Assembly (NCBI RefSeq): GCF_003236395.1
Contig: NZ_POUD01000055.1
Span: 1-40,864, forward strand
Direction of reading: 5' to 3'
DNA length: 40,864 nucleotides
From: Nonomuraea aridisoli
Lineage (GTDB): Bacteria > Actinomycetota > Actinomycetes > Streptosporangiales > Streptosporangiaceae
The translations under genes were made by a program, and so were the position numbers. Positions within the stretch are counted from its first letter, which is position 1. Every line of letters begins with the position of its first letter. This document shows, piece after piece, positions 32,572 through 40,473 of the stretch. The notes beneath the pieces are model-generated. The model saw nothing but the letters and a program-made list of their open reading frames with translations. It did no database searches and had not been told where the DNA came from.

Positions 32572-33498
32572 ATGGCCGGCACGTCGACCGCGCCCGAGGA
32601 CCGCGGCGGGGACATGAGCCAGGACGACCGACCGGACGCCGCGACCACGGCGTTCCTCACCCACCGCAACCTGCTCTTCACCGTCGCCTACGAGCTGCTC
32701 GGCTCGGCCGCCGACGCCGAGGACGTCCTGCAGGAGACCTGGCTGCGGTGGGCGGGCGTCGACCTCGGCGCCGTACGCGACCAGCGCGCCTATCTGGTCC
32801 GGATCGCCACCCGGCAGGCACTGAGCCGGCTGCGCGCGCTGGGCCGGCGCAAGGAGTCCTACGTCGGCCCCTGGTTGCCCGAGCCGCTGCTCACCACGCC
32901 GGACGTGGCCGAGGACGTGGAGCTGGCCGACAGCGTGTCGATGGCGATGCTGCTGGTGCTGGAGACGCTCCAGCCGACCGAGCGGGCGGTGTTCGTGCTG
33001 CGCGAGGTGTTCGACCTGGACTACGACGAGATCGCCGAAGCCGTCGGCAAGAGCACGGTCGCGGTCCGCCAGATCGCCCACCGGGCACGGGCCCACGTCG
33101 CCGCGCGCCGGCCGCGCGGGGTGGTGTCCCAGGCCGAATCCCGCGACGCGCTCAGGGCGTTCCAGCGGGCGGTCCGGACGGGCGATCTGCAACGCCTGCT
33201 CGACGTCCTCGCGCCGGACGTCGTCCTGCTGACCGACGGCGGTGGGATCAAGCGGGCCGCGCTGGCGCCCGTCGTGGGAGCCGACCGGGTGGTCGCGTGG
33301 CTGGACAGGATCCCCGCCATGGTGTCGATGGAGCCTGTGCAGGTCAACGGGCACCCGGCGCTGATCGTCCGGCAGGACGGCGAGATCGAGACCGTCATCG
33401 CGGTGCGCGTCGACGACGGCCTGATCACCGGGCTGTACGCCGTGCGCAATCCCGAGAAGTTGTCGCACATGGAGCGGGAGACCGCCCTGCGCCGCTGA
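32572..33498 (+). CDS. ECF41-family sigma factor with SnoaL-like domain
   Basis: A 308-residue extracytoplasmic-function sigma factor. Region 2 spans about 25-90 (HRNLLFTVAYELLGSAADAEDVLQETWLRW), region 4 about 120-180 (LQPTERAVFVLREVFDLDYDEIAEAVGKSTVAVRQIAHRAR), and a fused SnoaL-like domain about 190-300. The ECF41 marks are present: the DGGG-IKR motif at 222-228 and NPEKL at 293-297. In this group the C-terminal domain replaces a separate anti-sigma factor and tunes activity. ATG 32572 follows GAGGAG. It is divergent from its FAD oxidase target. It is the intact relative of the pseudogene at 393 (closely similar from RAYLVRI onward). No COE-type carboxymuconolactone decarboxylase is present. 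Confidence 0.95.
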   Translation: MAGTSTAPEDRGGDMSQDDRPDAATTAFLTHRNLLFTVAYELLGSAADAEDVLQETWLRWAGVDLGAVRDQRAYLVRIATRQALSRLRALGRRKESYVGPWLPEPLLTTPDVAEDVELADSVSMAMLLVLETLQPTERAVFVLREVFDLDYDEIAEAVGKSTVAVRQIAHRARAHVAARRPRGVVSQAESRDALRAFQRAVRTGDLQRLLDVLAPDVVLLTDGGGIKRAALAPVVGADRVVAWLDRIPAMVSMEPVQVNGHPALIVRQDGEIETVIAVRVDDGLITGLYAVRNPEKLSHMERETALRR

Positions 33499-33509
33499 AC
33501 CGGTCCGGG

Positions 33510-33926
33510 TCACGCCGTGATCGTCATCTCGAACCACACCGTCTTGCGGCCGCATTCCGGGCTCCAGCCGACGTCCCACTGGTCGGTGAGATCGTCGACC
33601 AGGTTCAGCCCGCGGCCGCACGCGGCCAGGGAGCCGGACGAACGCGGCGCCAGCGTCGTGTGCGGGCCGCGGTCGGTGATCTCGCCGCGCAGGCCGCCCG
33701 GCGTCCGCCCCAGGCTGAAGGTGACGGGCGGCAGGGCGTGGCTGATGGCGTTGGTGACGAGTTCGCTGACGACGAGCGTGGCGTCGTCGATCGTCGGCGG
33801 CGTCACGCCCCACGCGGCCAGCGTGGTGCGGGTGAGCCTGCGCGCCAGGGCCACCGACCGGGGTTCCGCCGGAAGGATCCAGCACTGGTCGAGCCGGCAG
33901 GGTGTGCACGCCTGGTCTGAGGACAT
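33510..33926 (-). CDS. RsbW-like ATP-binding protein (HATPase_c)
   Basis: A 138-residue GHKL-type ATPase of the anti-sigma/serine kinase family. The N-box is SELVTNAISHA, the G1-like box DRGP, then GRGLNLVDDLTDQWDVGW and the terminal strand TVWFEMTI. A Cys-rich start, CTPCRLDQC (Cys7, Cys10, Cys15), could bind a metal or respond to redox. The start at 33926 has GGAG 7 bases upstream; a longer frame to 34052 lacks support. It converges with the ECF41 sigma gene 11 bases apart, but ECF41 factors do not need RsbW partners, so a link is doubtful. It more likely belongs to a SigB/SigF-type network. Confidence 0.88.
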   Translation of the reverse strand: MSSDQACTPCRLDQCWILPAEPRSVALARRLTRTTLAAWGVTPPTIDDATLVVSELVTNAISHALPPVTFSLGRTPGGLRGEITDRGPHTTLAPRSSGSLAACGRGLNLVDDLTDQWDVGWSPECGRKTVWFEMTITA

Positions 33927-34035
33927 CTCGGTCTCCGAGGACGGTCGGGTACTCACCGGGTGCAACACCGGACGACCGCCGGACACGCGGCTCGACCTGG
34001 CTCCTTCGAAACCAGGTCTGGCCAGGACCACCCTC

Positions 34036-34058
34036 GGGACCGGCACAGGCACGGTCCC
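34036..34058. promoter_or_regulatory. Inverted repeat between HATPase and ADH genes
   Basis: GGGACCG (34036-34042) and CGGTCCC (34052-34058) flank 9 bases. It lies in the 282-base gap between the divergent RsbW-like gene and the alcohol dehydrogenase, followed by an AT-rich stretch (TAAAAATTCC). It is a candidate operator; the GGGACC halves recall the left half of the DosR-like box at 38590. Nothing else recognisable was found in 33927-34208. Confidence 0.4.
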
Positions 34059-34208
34059 CTAAAAATTCCTCCTTTTCATGACATCGACCGGGGCGGTGGG
34101 CCAAACACTTGGGCGGCTGGTGCTCCGGAGCGAGGAAGCCGGCGTAAGGCGGCGAACCAGGAAGGGTAGACGAGCCTCTCGGAGGGCGGCGTGCCACGAG
34201 GGGGCAGC

Positions 34209-35258
34209 ATGAAGGCGTTCGTGATGAAGGAGATCGGCCGTGTCGGTTTCATGGACAAGCCGGTCCCGCGGCCGGGCCCCCTCGACGCCGTCGTACGCAC
34301 CACCACCGCCCTGATCTGCACGTCCGACTCCCACACCGTCAAGGGCGGCATCGGGCCCCGCGAGAACCTGACGCTCGGTCACGAGGCGGTCGGCGTGGTG
34401 CACGAGACGGGCGCGGAGGTCAAGGGCTTCCGGCCCGGCGACCGCGTGCTCGTCGGCGCCATCACCCCCGACTGGGGCGACCTCGCCTCCCAGAACGGGT
34501 ACCCGTCGCAGTCGGGCGGGCCGCTCGGCGGCTTCAAGTTCGCCAACATCAAGGACGGCGTCTTCGCCGAGTACTTCCACGTGAACGAGGCCGACGCCAA
34601 CCTGGCGAAGATTCCCGACGAGGTCCCCGACGAGATGGCGGTCTACTGCGCCGACATGCTCTCGACGGGCTTCATGGGCGCCGAGCACGGCGACATCCCG
34701 ATCGGCGGGACGGTCGCCGTCCTCGCGCAGGGCCCGGTGGGCCTCATGGCGACCGCCGGCGCCCGGCTGCGCGGCGCCGGCCGGATCATCGGGATCGAGT
34801 CGGTCCCGAGCAGGCAGAAGCTCGCCCGTCTCTACGGCGCCGACGAGATCGTCGACTTCACCACCGAGGACGTCGTCGAGCGCGTCCTCGACCTGACGGA
34901 CGGGCAGGGCGTGGACACCGCCATCGAGGCCCTTGGCGCCGACGCGACCTTCCAGACCGCCATCAAGATCACCAAGCCCGGCGGCACGGTATCCAACACC
35001 GGCTACTACGGCGAGGGCGAATTCGTTCGCATCCCGCGCGTCGCGTGGGGAGTCGGCATGGCCGACAAGACGATCAGGACCGGCCTGTGCCCGGGCGGCC
35101 GGCTGCGCATGGAGCGGCTGCTGCGCGTCCTTGCGGCCAAGCGGCTCGACCCCACCCCGATGACGACCCACACGTTCCCCTTCGACGAGATGGAACGGGC
35201 CTTCGAGGTGTCGGACAAGAAACTCGAGGACGTCGTGAAAGTGCTGATCAGGTTCTGA
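34209..35258 (+). CDS. TADH-type zinc alcohol dehydrogenase
   Basis: A 349-residue NADP-dependent secondary alcohol dehydrogenase of the Thermoanaerobacter/Clostridium isopropanol type. Catalytic zinc ligands match that family: Cys37 in ICTSDSH, His58 with Glu59 in GHEAVG, Asp149 in CADMLSTG; the structural zinc loop is absent. The Rossmann motif is AQGPVGLMATAGARLRGAG. ATG 34209 follows GAGGGGG; GTG 34191 is an alternative. The next gene starts 9 bases after its stop, so it opens an ADH-GH15-G6PDH operon. It may regenerate NAD(P) or reduce small ketones under low oxygen (inference from the dormancy-type neighbourhood). Confidence 0.92.
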   Translation: MKAFVMKEIGRVGFMDKPVPRPGPLDAVVRTTTALICTSDSHTVKGGIGPRENLTLGHEAVGVVHETGAEVKGFRPGDRVLVGAITPDWGDLASQNGYPSQSGGPLGGFKFANIKDGVFAEYFHVNEADANLAKIPDEVPDEMAVYCADMLSTGFMGAEHGDIPIGGTVAVLAQGPVGLMATAGARLRGAGRIIGIESVPSRQKLARLYGADEIVDFTTEDVVERVLDLTDGQGVDTAIEALGADATFQTAIKITKPGGTVSNTGYYGEGEFVRIPRVAWGVGMADKTIRTGLCPGGRLRMERLLRVLAAKRLDPTPMTTHTFPFDEMERAFEVSDKKLEDVVKVLIRF

Positions 35259-35267
35259 GAGGCAGGC

Positions 35268-37097
35268 ATGCTCGATCTCGACCCGCCGTTCCGCCCGGTT
35301 CGCCGGCCCGACGGCTACCTACCGCTGGAGGACCTCGGCATCATCGGCGACGGCTCGACGGCGGCGCTGGTCGGCCTGGACGGCTCGATCCCGTGGCTGT
35401 GCCTGCCCCGCTTCGACGGCGAGCCCCTGCTGTGCGGCCTGCTCGACCACGCCGCGGGCGGGCACTTCACCCTGACCGTCGAGGACCTGCGGGAGGCCAG
35501 GCAGCGGTACGAGCCCGACACCGCGGTGCTGGTCACCGAGCTGCGCGGCGCGACCGGCGTGGTCAGGATCACCGACGCGCTGGTCCTGCGGGCGGGCGCC
35601 GACCTCACCGACGACGCGGGCGGCGGCCGGTCGGAGCTCGTCCGCTCCGCCGTCGTGGTGAACGGGACCGTACGCCTGCGGGCGGAGCTGGAGCCGCGCG
35701 GCGGCGGGCAGTCCCGCCTGCTCGGCAGCGGCCTGGAGGTACGCGCCTTCCGCCATCCCGACCTGCGCCTGCACCTGCGCTCCAACCGTCCGCTGACCGG
35801 GCTGCGCTCCGAGCACGACCTGGCGGAGGGCGACCGGCTCGAGCTGGTGCTCTCCTGGGGCCGCATCCACCGCCACCACCGGTTCGACCCCGAGGCGATG
35901 TTGCGGGACACCGCCGACGCCTGGCGCCGCTGGATGCGCGCCTGCACCTACGCCGGTCCGCATGACGCGCTGGTCCGGCGATCGGTGATCACGCTGAAGC
36001 TGCTGGACGACTGGGCCAACGGCTCCGTGGTCGCGGCCCCCACCTCCTCGCTGCCGGCCCCGATCGGGGGTGTGCGCAACTGGGACTACCGCTACACCTG
36101 GATCAGGGACGCCGCCTTCGCCGTGTTCGCTCTGCGCCGCGTCGGCTTCGGCGAAGAGGCCGACGCCTTCCTCGGCTGGGTCCTCGACGCCTTCGAACGC
36201 AGCGGTCTGCCGCGCATCATGTACACCCTGAACGGCGACCCCGTACCCGAGGAGGTCCAGGACGGCGAGCTGGAGGGCTACCGGCGCTCGGCTCCGGTGC
36301 GGTGGGGCAACGGCGCGGCCGACCAGCGCCAGCACGACGTCTACGGCGAGGTGCTCGACTGCGCCGACCAGTGGCTGCGCCCCGGCCGCGAGCTCCAGCC
36401 CACGCTGTGGCACGGGTTGTCGGAGCTCGCCGAGGCGGCCGCGCACACGTGGCGGCAGCCGGACCAGGGCATCTGGGAGATCCGTTGCGAAGGCCGGGTC
36501 TTCACCTACTCGGCCGGCATGTGTCAGGTGGCCCTGGACCGGGCGGCGGCCATCGGTGAACGGCTCGGGCTGTCCGGGCCGATCGCGGAGTGGCGCGCCA
36601 CCGCCGAGAAGTTGCGCGGGCTCATCCTGGAGCAGTCATGGGACGAGCAGGCGCAGTGCCTGAGCGAGCACCTCGACGGCGGCGGCGGTCTCGACGCCAG
36701 CCTGCTCGCGCTGCCGCTGCGGAAGGTCATCCCGGCCGACCACCCGCGGATGGCGGCCACCACCGCGGCCATCGCCGAACGCCTGTCCGCCGGTGACGGC
36801 CTGCTCTACCGATACCTGCACGATCGCTCGCCCGACGGCCTGCCCGGAGACGAGGGCGCCTTCGTCCTGTGCAGCTTCTGGCTGGTCGACAACCTGATCC
36901 TGCAAGGCCGCCTCGAACAGGCCGAGCACCTGTACGACGCGCTGTGCGCCCGCGCCAGCCCGCTGGGCCTCCTGCCGGAGCAGATCCAGCCGTCGACGGG
37001 CACGTTCATGGGCAATTTCCCGCAGGCGTTCAGCCACATCGGGATCATCGCGAGCGGTGTCAACCTCGCACGAGCGAAGGCAGGCGGCACGACATGA
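35268..37097 (+). CDS. Glycoside hydrolase family 15 protein (trehalase/glucoamylase-like)
   Basis: A 609-residue inverting glucosidase-like enzyme. The N-terminal super-sandwich domain (about 1-225) starts with LPLEDLGIIGDGSTAALVGLDGSIPWLCLPRFD; the (alpha/alpha)6 barrel follows with NWDYRYTWIRDAAF, the general acid Glu in GIWEIR and the general base Glu in LLPEQIQPSTGTFMGNFPQAFSH. It resembles mycobacterial GH15 trehalase, so trehalose or a short maltodextrin is the likely substrate. There is no signal peptide, so it is cytoplasmic. The stop overlaps the next start as ATGA, coupling it to the glucose-6-phosphate dehydrogenase: released glucose, once phosphorylated, could feed that enzyme. 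Confidence 0.93.
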   Translation: MLDLDPPFRPVRRPDGYLPLEDLGIIGDGSTAALVGLDGSIPWLCLPRFDGEPLLCGLLDHAAGGHFTLTVEDLREARQRYEPDTAVLVTELRGATGVVRITDALVLRAGADLTDDAGGGRSELVRSAVVVNGTVRLRAELEPRGGGQSRLLGSGLEVRAFRHPDLRLHLRSNRPLTGLRSEHDLAEGDRLELVLSWGRIHRHHRFDPEAMLRDTADAWRRWMRACTYAGPHDALVRRSVITLKLLDDWANGSVVAAPTSSLPAPIGGVRNWDYRYTWIRDAAFAVFALRRVGFGEEADAFLGWVLDAFERSGLPRIMYTLNGDPVPEEVQDGELEGYRRSAPVRWGNGAADQRQHDVYGEVLDCADQWLRPGRELQPTLWHGLSELAEAAAHTWRQPDQGIWEIRCEGRVFTYSAGMCQVALDRAAAIGERLGLSGPIAEWRATAEKLRGLILEQSWDEQAQCLSEHLDGGGGLDASLLALPLRKVIPADHPRMAATTAAIAERLSAGDGLLYRYLHDRSPDGLPGDEGAFVLCSFWLVDNLILQGRLEQAEHLYDALCARASPLGLLPEQIQPSTGTFMGNFPQAFSHIGIIASGVNLARAKAGGTT

Positions 37098-38440
37098 TCA
37101 ACCGACTCGTCGTCGTCGGCGCCACCGGCGACCTCAACGCCCGCTACCTCCTGCCGGCACTGGCCGCCCTGCGCGCGGGCGGACACCTCGACGACCGGTT
37201 CGAGCTGACGTGCGCCGACAGGGGGGAGCGGACCGACGAGGAGTTCCGGCGCTGGGCGGCCGCCCAGCTCGACCGGCACTGCCCGTCCGAGCCGGCCCAC
37301 GCCAGGAAGGCGATCGCGGACTCCGTCCGCTACCGGCGGGCGGACGCCACCGACCCCGCCGACGTCGCCTCGCTCGTCGCGGGCGACGGGCCCGTCGCCG
37401 TCTACCTCGCCCTCCCACCGGGGATCTTCCCCGGCACGGTCACCGCCCTGCACCGGGCGGGCCTGCCGCCGGGCAGCCGGATCGTGCTGGAGAAGCCGTT
37501 CGGCGAGGACCTGGACAGCGCGGTGGAGCTGAACCGGCTGCTGGCCGGCGTGGTGCCGGAGCAGGCGGTGTTCCGCGTCGACCACTTCCTGGCCATGACG
37601 ACCGTCCAGAACGTGCTCGGCTGCCGGCTGGCCAACCGCGTGCTGGAGCCCATCTGGAACAGCGCGCACATCGCCGAGGTGGAGATCGTCTGGAACGAGA
37701 CGCTCACCCTGGAGGGCCGGGCGGGCTACTACGACGGCGTCGGCGCGCTCAAGGACATGGTGCAGAACCACCTGCTCCAGGTGTTGTGCCTGGTCGCCAT
37801 GGAGCCACCGCTCAGCCTCGGTGAGCGCGACCTGCGCGACCGGAAGATCGACGTGCTGCGCTCCGTGCGCCCCCTCACGGACGACGACGTCGTACGCCGG
37901 ACGCGCCGGGCCCGCTATCTGGCCGGCCGGATCGGCGACCGCGTGATCCCCTCCTACGTCGACGAGGACGGCGTGGACGCCCGCCGCCGCACCGAGACGT
38001 TCGCCGAGATGGAGCTGGAGCTCGAAAGCTGGCGCTGGTCCGGCACGACGTTCCGGCTCCGCAGCGGCAAGGCGCTCGCGGACGACCGCAAAGAGGTCGC
38101 CGTGCGCTTCCGGCCCGTGCCCCACCTGCCGTTCGAGCAGGACTGGGAGGTCACGCCGAACGTGCTGCGCTTCGGGCTCGAACCCGAGAGCATGACCTTG
38201 GCCCTGACCGGCACCGGCTCCGGCGGGCGTGCCCTCGCACCGCTCACCCTCACCGCCGCGATGGAGCCGCCCGACCTCCCCCCGTACGGCCGGCTGCTGC
38301 TGGACGTGCTCCACGGGAACGCCGCCCTGTCCATCAGGGGCGACGAGGCCGAAGAGGCGTGGCGCGTGCTCGCCCCGGTCATGTCGGCCTGGTCCAGAGA
38401 CGTCGTCCCGCTGGAGGAGTATCCCGCGGGCCTGCTGTAG
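37094..38440 (+). CDS. zwf: Glucose-6-phosphate dehydrogenase, divergent type
   Basis: A 448-residue G6PDH-family enzyme, expected to oxidise glucose 6-phosphate to 6-phosphogluconolactone with NADP. The cofactor loop is GATGDLNARYLLPAL (usually GASGDLA.RKL.PA), EKPFGEDL is intact, and the substrate segment reads RVDHFLAMTTVQN. In standard enzymes this is RIDHYLGKE.VQN; the catalytically important Lys is Met168 here. The C-terminal G6PD domain is present (YYDGVGALKDMVQNHLLQVL, FRLRSGKAL) but short. It is translationally coupled to GH15. It is either a specialised isoform with altered substrate or a weakly active one; the symbol denotes the family. Another zwf elsewhere in the genome is expected. 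Confidence 0.88.
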   Translation: MINRLVVVGATGDLNARYLLPALAALRAGGHLDDRFELTCADRGERTDEEFRRWAAAQLDRHCPSEPAHARKAIADSVRYRRADATDPADVASLVAGDGPVAVYLALPPGIFPGTVTALHRAGLPPGSRIVLEKPFGEDLDSAVELNRLLAGVVPEQAVFRVDHFLAMTTVQNVLGCRLANRVLEPIWNSAHIAEVEIVWNETLTLEGRAGYYDGVGALKDMVQNHLLQVLCLVAMEPPLSLGERDLRDRKIDVLRSVRPLTDDDVVRRTRRARYLAGRIGDRVIPSYVDEDGVDARRRTETFAEMELELESWRWSGTTFRLRSGKALADDRKEVAVRFRPVPHLPFEQDWEVTPNVLRFGLEPESMTLALTGTGSGGRALAPLTLTAAMEPPDLPPYGRLLLDVLHGNAALSIRGDEAEEAWRVLAPVMSAWSRDVVPLEEYPAGLL

Positions 38441-38470
38441 CGCGCGCCGACCCGTGGGCGGCCCTCAGGG

Positions 38471-38584
38471 TTGCGCCCGCTCCGCCCGTCGCCTACGGCT
38501 CCTACGCGGTCATGGCCTTTCACCGCCCTCGCAATCGTGGCGGTGCTCGCCGTCCTGTGGGAGCCGTACGTTCCCCTGCACTGA
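38471..38584 (+). CDS. Possible small single-span membrane peptide
   Basis: From TTG 38471 a 37-codon frame reads a basic start, then WPFTALAIVAVLAVLWEPY and ends at TGA 38582. Third positions are mostly G/C, unlike the other frames here, and the hydrophobic run could cross the membrane once. There is no ribosome site. The frame is continuous with the upstream dehydrogenase after its TAG, so a readthrough tail is the alternative. Confidence 0.25.
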   Translation: MRPLRPSPTAPTRSWPFTALAIVAVLAVLWEPYVPLH

Positions 38585-38589
38585 CCGGG

Positions 38590-38609
38590 TTCGGGACCAA
38601 AGGCACCGT
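38590..38609. promoter_or_regulatory. DosR/DevR-like box before the stress-protein operon
   Basis: TTCGGGACCAAAGGCACCGT matches the mycobacterial DosR consensus TTSGGGACTWWAGTCCCSAA at about 15 of 20 positions, with the left half-site perfect for 8 bases. It lies 85 bases before the first universal stress protein gene, a typical DosR target, and a DevS-like kinase follows downstream. Confidence 0.55.
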
Positions 38610-38694
38610 TCAGGGGGACTTCCTCCTCCGGTGTCGCGGCGCCGCCTTCGGGGAGTGTGGAGGTGACAGTTCCCGCTCGTGAAGGAGATGGGTG

Positions 38695-39534
38695 ATGACC
38701 GGTCAGATCGTGGTCGCCGTGGACGGGTCCGCGCCGGCCGCCGCAGCGGTGGAATGGGCGTCCGCCGACGCCCGGAGACGAGGGCTCGATCTGCGGATCG
38801 TGCACGTGGGCGAGCCGTGGCCGTACGACGAGAACGCCGAGTACTGCCGTACGACGCTGGAGAACGCCGTGGAGCGGGTGCGTGCGCTCACCGACGGCGT
38901 CAAGATCGAGACCGAGCTGCTGGCCGGGAACGTGATCGAGCAGCTCATCGGCGAGTCGGCGCGGGCCGACACGCTGGTGCTGGGCAGTCGCGGGCTCGGC
39001 GGGTTCACCGGGATGGTCGTCGGGTCGATCGGCATGGGCGTGGCCGGGCACGCCTCCGGGCCGGTCGTCGTGGTGCGCGCCCCTGCCGAGGTCGTGCACG
39101 GCCGGGTCGTGGTGGGCTACGACGGCTCCGAACACTCGCGGGCCGCCATGGAGTACGCCATCGAGCAGGCCCGCGCCCGCCACGCCGAGCTGCGCGTGGT
39201 CTCGGCCTGGCAGGCGCCGCTGCCCGCCCCGTACGCGCTCGCCTACGCGCCGCTGATCGAGCAGATCACGGAGGAGGAGAACCGGGAGGCGCACGCCCGG
39301 GTCGCCCCGTGGCTGGAGAGCAACCCGGATCTCGTCATCACGCACGAGATGCCGCGGGCGCACCCGGTCGCGGCCCTGATCCAGGCCGCCGAGACGGCCG
39401 ACCTGGTCGTGGTGGGCTCGCGCGGGCGCGGCGGCTTCGCCTCGGCGGTGCTGGGCTCGGTCAGCCACGGCGTGCTGCACCACGTGACCTGCCCGGTGGC
39501 GGTCGTCCGGCCCCGCGACGCGCAGGCGTCCTGA
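38695..39534 (+). CDS. Universal stress protein, two USP domains
   Basis: A 279-residue cytoplasmic protein with two fused UspA domains (about 1-140 and 145-277). Each begins with the Asp-containing strand (VVAVDGSAPAAAAVEWA; VVVGYDGSEHSRAAMEYA) and ends with an ATP-binding G-2x-G-9x-G-S/T motif (LGSRGLGGFTGMVVGSIG; VGSRGRGGFASAVLGSVS), so it probably binds ATP like mycobacterial tandem USPs of the dormancy regulon. ATG 38695 is 7 bases from AAGGAG; GTG 38692 is the alternative. It is followed after 38 bases by a second tandem USP gene, and a DosR-like box lies upstream. Confidence 0.94.
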   Translation: MTGQIVVAVDGSAPAAAAVEWASADARRRGLDLRIVHVGEPWPYDENAEYCRTTLENAVERVRALTDGVKIETELLAGNVIEQLIGESARADTLVLGSRGLGGFTGMVVGSIGMGVAGHASGPVVVVRAPAEVVHGRVVVGYDGSEHSRAAMEYAIEQARARHAELRVVSAWQAPLPAPYALAYAPLIEQITEEENREAHARVAPWLESNPDLVITHEMPRAHPVAALIQAAETADLVVVGSRGRGGFASAVLGSVSHGVLHHVTCPVAVVRPRDAQAS

Positions 39535-39572
39535 GCCTCGCCCGGATCGGGAGTGGGACGCAGGAGGACGTC

Positions 39573-40409
39573 ATGATCATCGTTGGAGTCGACGGCTCGG
39601 TGACCGCGAGGGCAGCGGTGGAGTGGGCGGCGAACGATGCCTTCCGCATGCGGTTGCCGCTGCGGATCGTGCATGCCGTGGACCGCACGCCGTACCAGAT
39701 CAGTAAATATCCGGAGCGGCCCGATGCGTTGCTGCTCGAAGGGGCGAGGGTCCTGCGCGAGGCGGTGGCGCTCGTCCACGAGCGCCGGCCGACGGTCGAG
39801 GTCACGACGCGGCAGGTGGAGGGCACTCCGGCCACGGTGTTGCAGGAGCAGGCGGAGGAGGCCGCCGAGATCGTGGTCGGCAGCCGCGGCCTCGGCGGGT
39901 TCGCCGGAATGCTGCTCGGCTCGGTCAGCATCCACGTCGCCGGACACGCCCGCTGCCCCGTCGTGGTGGTGCCCGGCGGGCGCCGGCCGGTGTACGGGGA
40001 GGTCGTGGTCGGCGTGGACGACTCGCCGGAATGCGAGCCGGCGCTCGCCTACGCCTTCGAGCAGGCCGCGTTGCGCGGCGCCACGCTCAGGGCGGTGCAC
40101 GCCTGGCAGCTCATGGTGCCGGCCTTCGCCATGGACGCCCCGTACGACGTGGAGGAGCTCCGCGCCACGCAACACGAGGTCGTCGGCGCCAAACTGGCGG
40201 CCGCCCGCGCACGGTACCCGCAGGTGACGGTGGTGGAGAACGACGCCTCGGCGACCCCGGTGGACGCCCTCGTCGAGGCGTCGGGACAGGCGGACCTGCT
40301 GGTGGTCGGCTCGCACGGGCGCGGCGCCCTGGGCTCGGTGCTGCTCGGCTCGGTCAGCCGCGGCGTGCTGCACCATGCGCACTGCCCGGTCGCCGTGGTC
40401 CGTGCCTGA
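39573..40409 (+). CDS. Universal stress protein, two USP domains (second copy)
   Basis: A 278-residue tandem UspA protein. Domain 1 starts IIVGVDGSVTARAAVEWA and ends VGSRGLGGFAGMLLGSVS; domain 2 starts VVVGVDDSPECEPALAYA and ends VGSHGRGALGSVLLGSVS. Both ATP-binding motifs are intact. It is paralogous to the preceding gene, which it probably duplicated, and has a strong AGGAGG site. It is co-oriented with the upstream USP and the downstream kinase. Expected to be induced by hypoxia or starvation if the upstream box is functional; its exact role is unknown, as for most USPs. Confidence 0.94.
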   Translation: MIIVGVDGSVTARAAVEWAANDAFRMRLPLRIVHAVDRTPYQISKYPERPDALLLEGARVLREAVALVHERRPTVEVTTRQVEGTPATVLQEQAEEAAEIVVGSRGLGGFAGMLLGSVSIHVAGHARCPVVVVPGGRRPVYGEVVVGVDDSPECEPALAYAFEQAALRGATLRAVHAWQLMVPAFAMDAPYDVEELRATQHEVVGAKLAAARARYPQVTVVENDASATPVDALVEASGQADLLVVGSHGRGALGSVLLGSVSRGVLHHAHCPVAVVRA

Positions 40410-40473
40410 ACGTCACCGGTTCTGATCATCGGAGGGGAGGCGTGGCGGTCGTCTCCGTGAGAGATTGATCGCC

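Noticed and set aside
33510..33926. RsbW-like protein as the anti-sigma factor of the ECF41 sigma gene
   Set aside because: The genes converge and are not co-transcribed, and ECF41 factors are regulated by their own C-terminal domain; RsbW-type proteins act on SigB/SigF-type factors.
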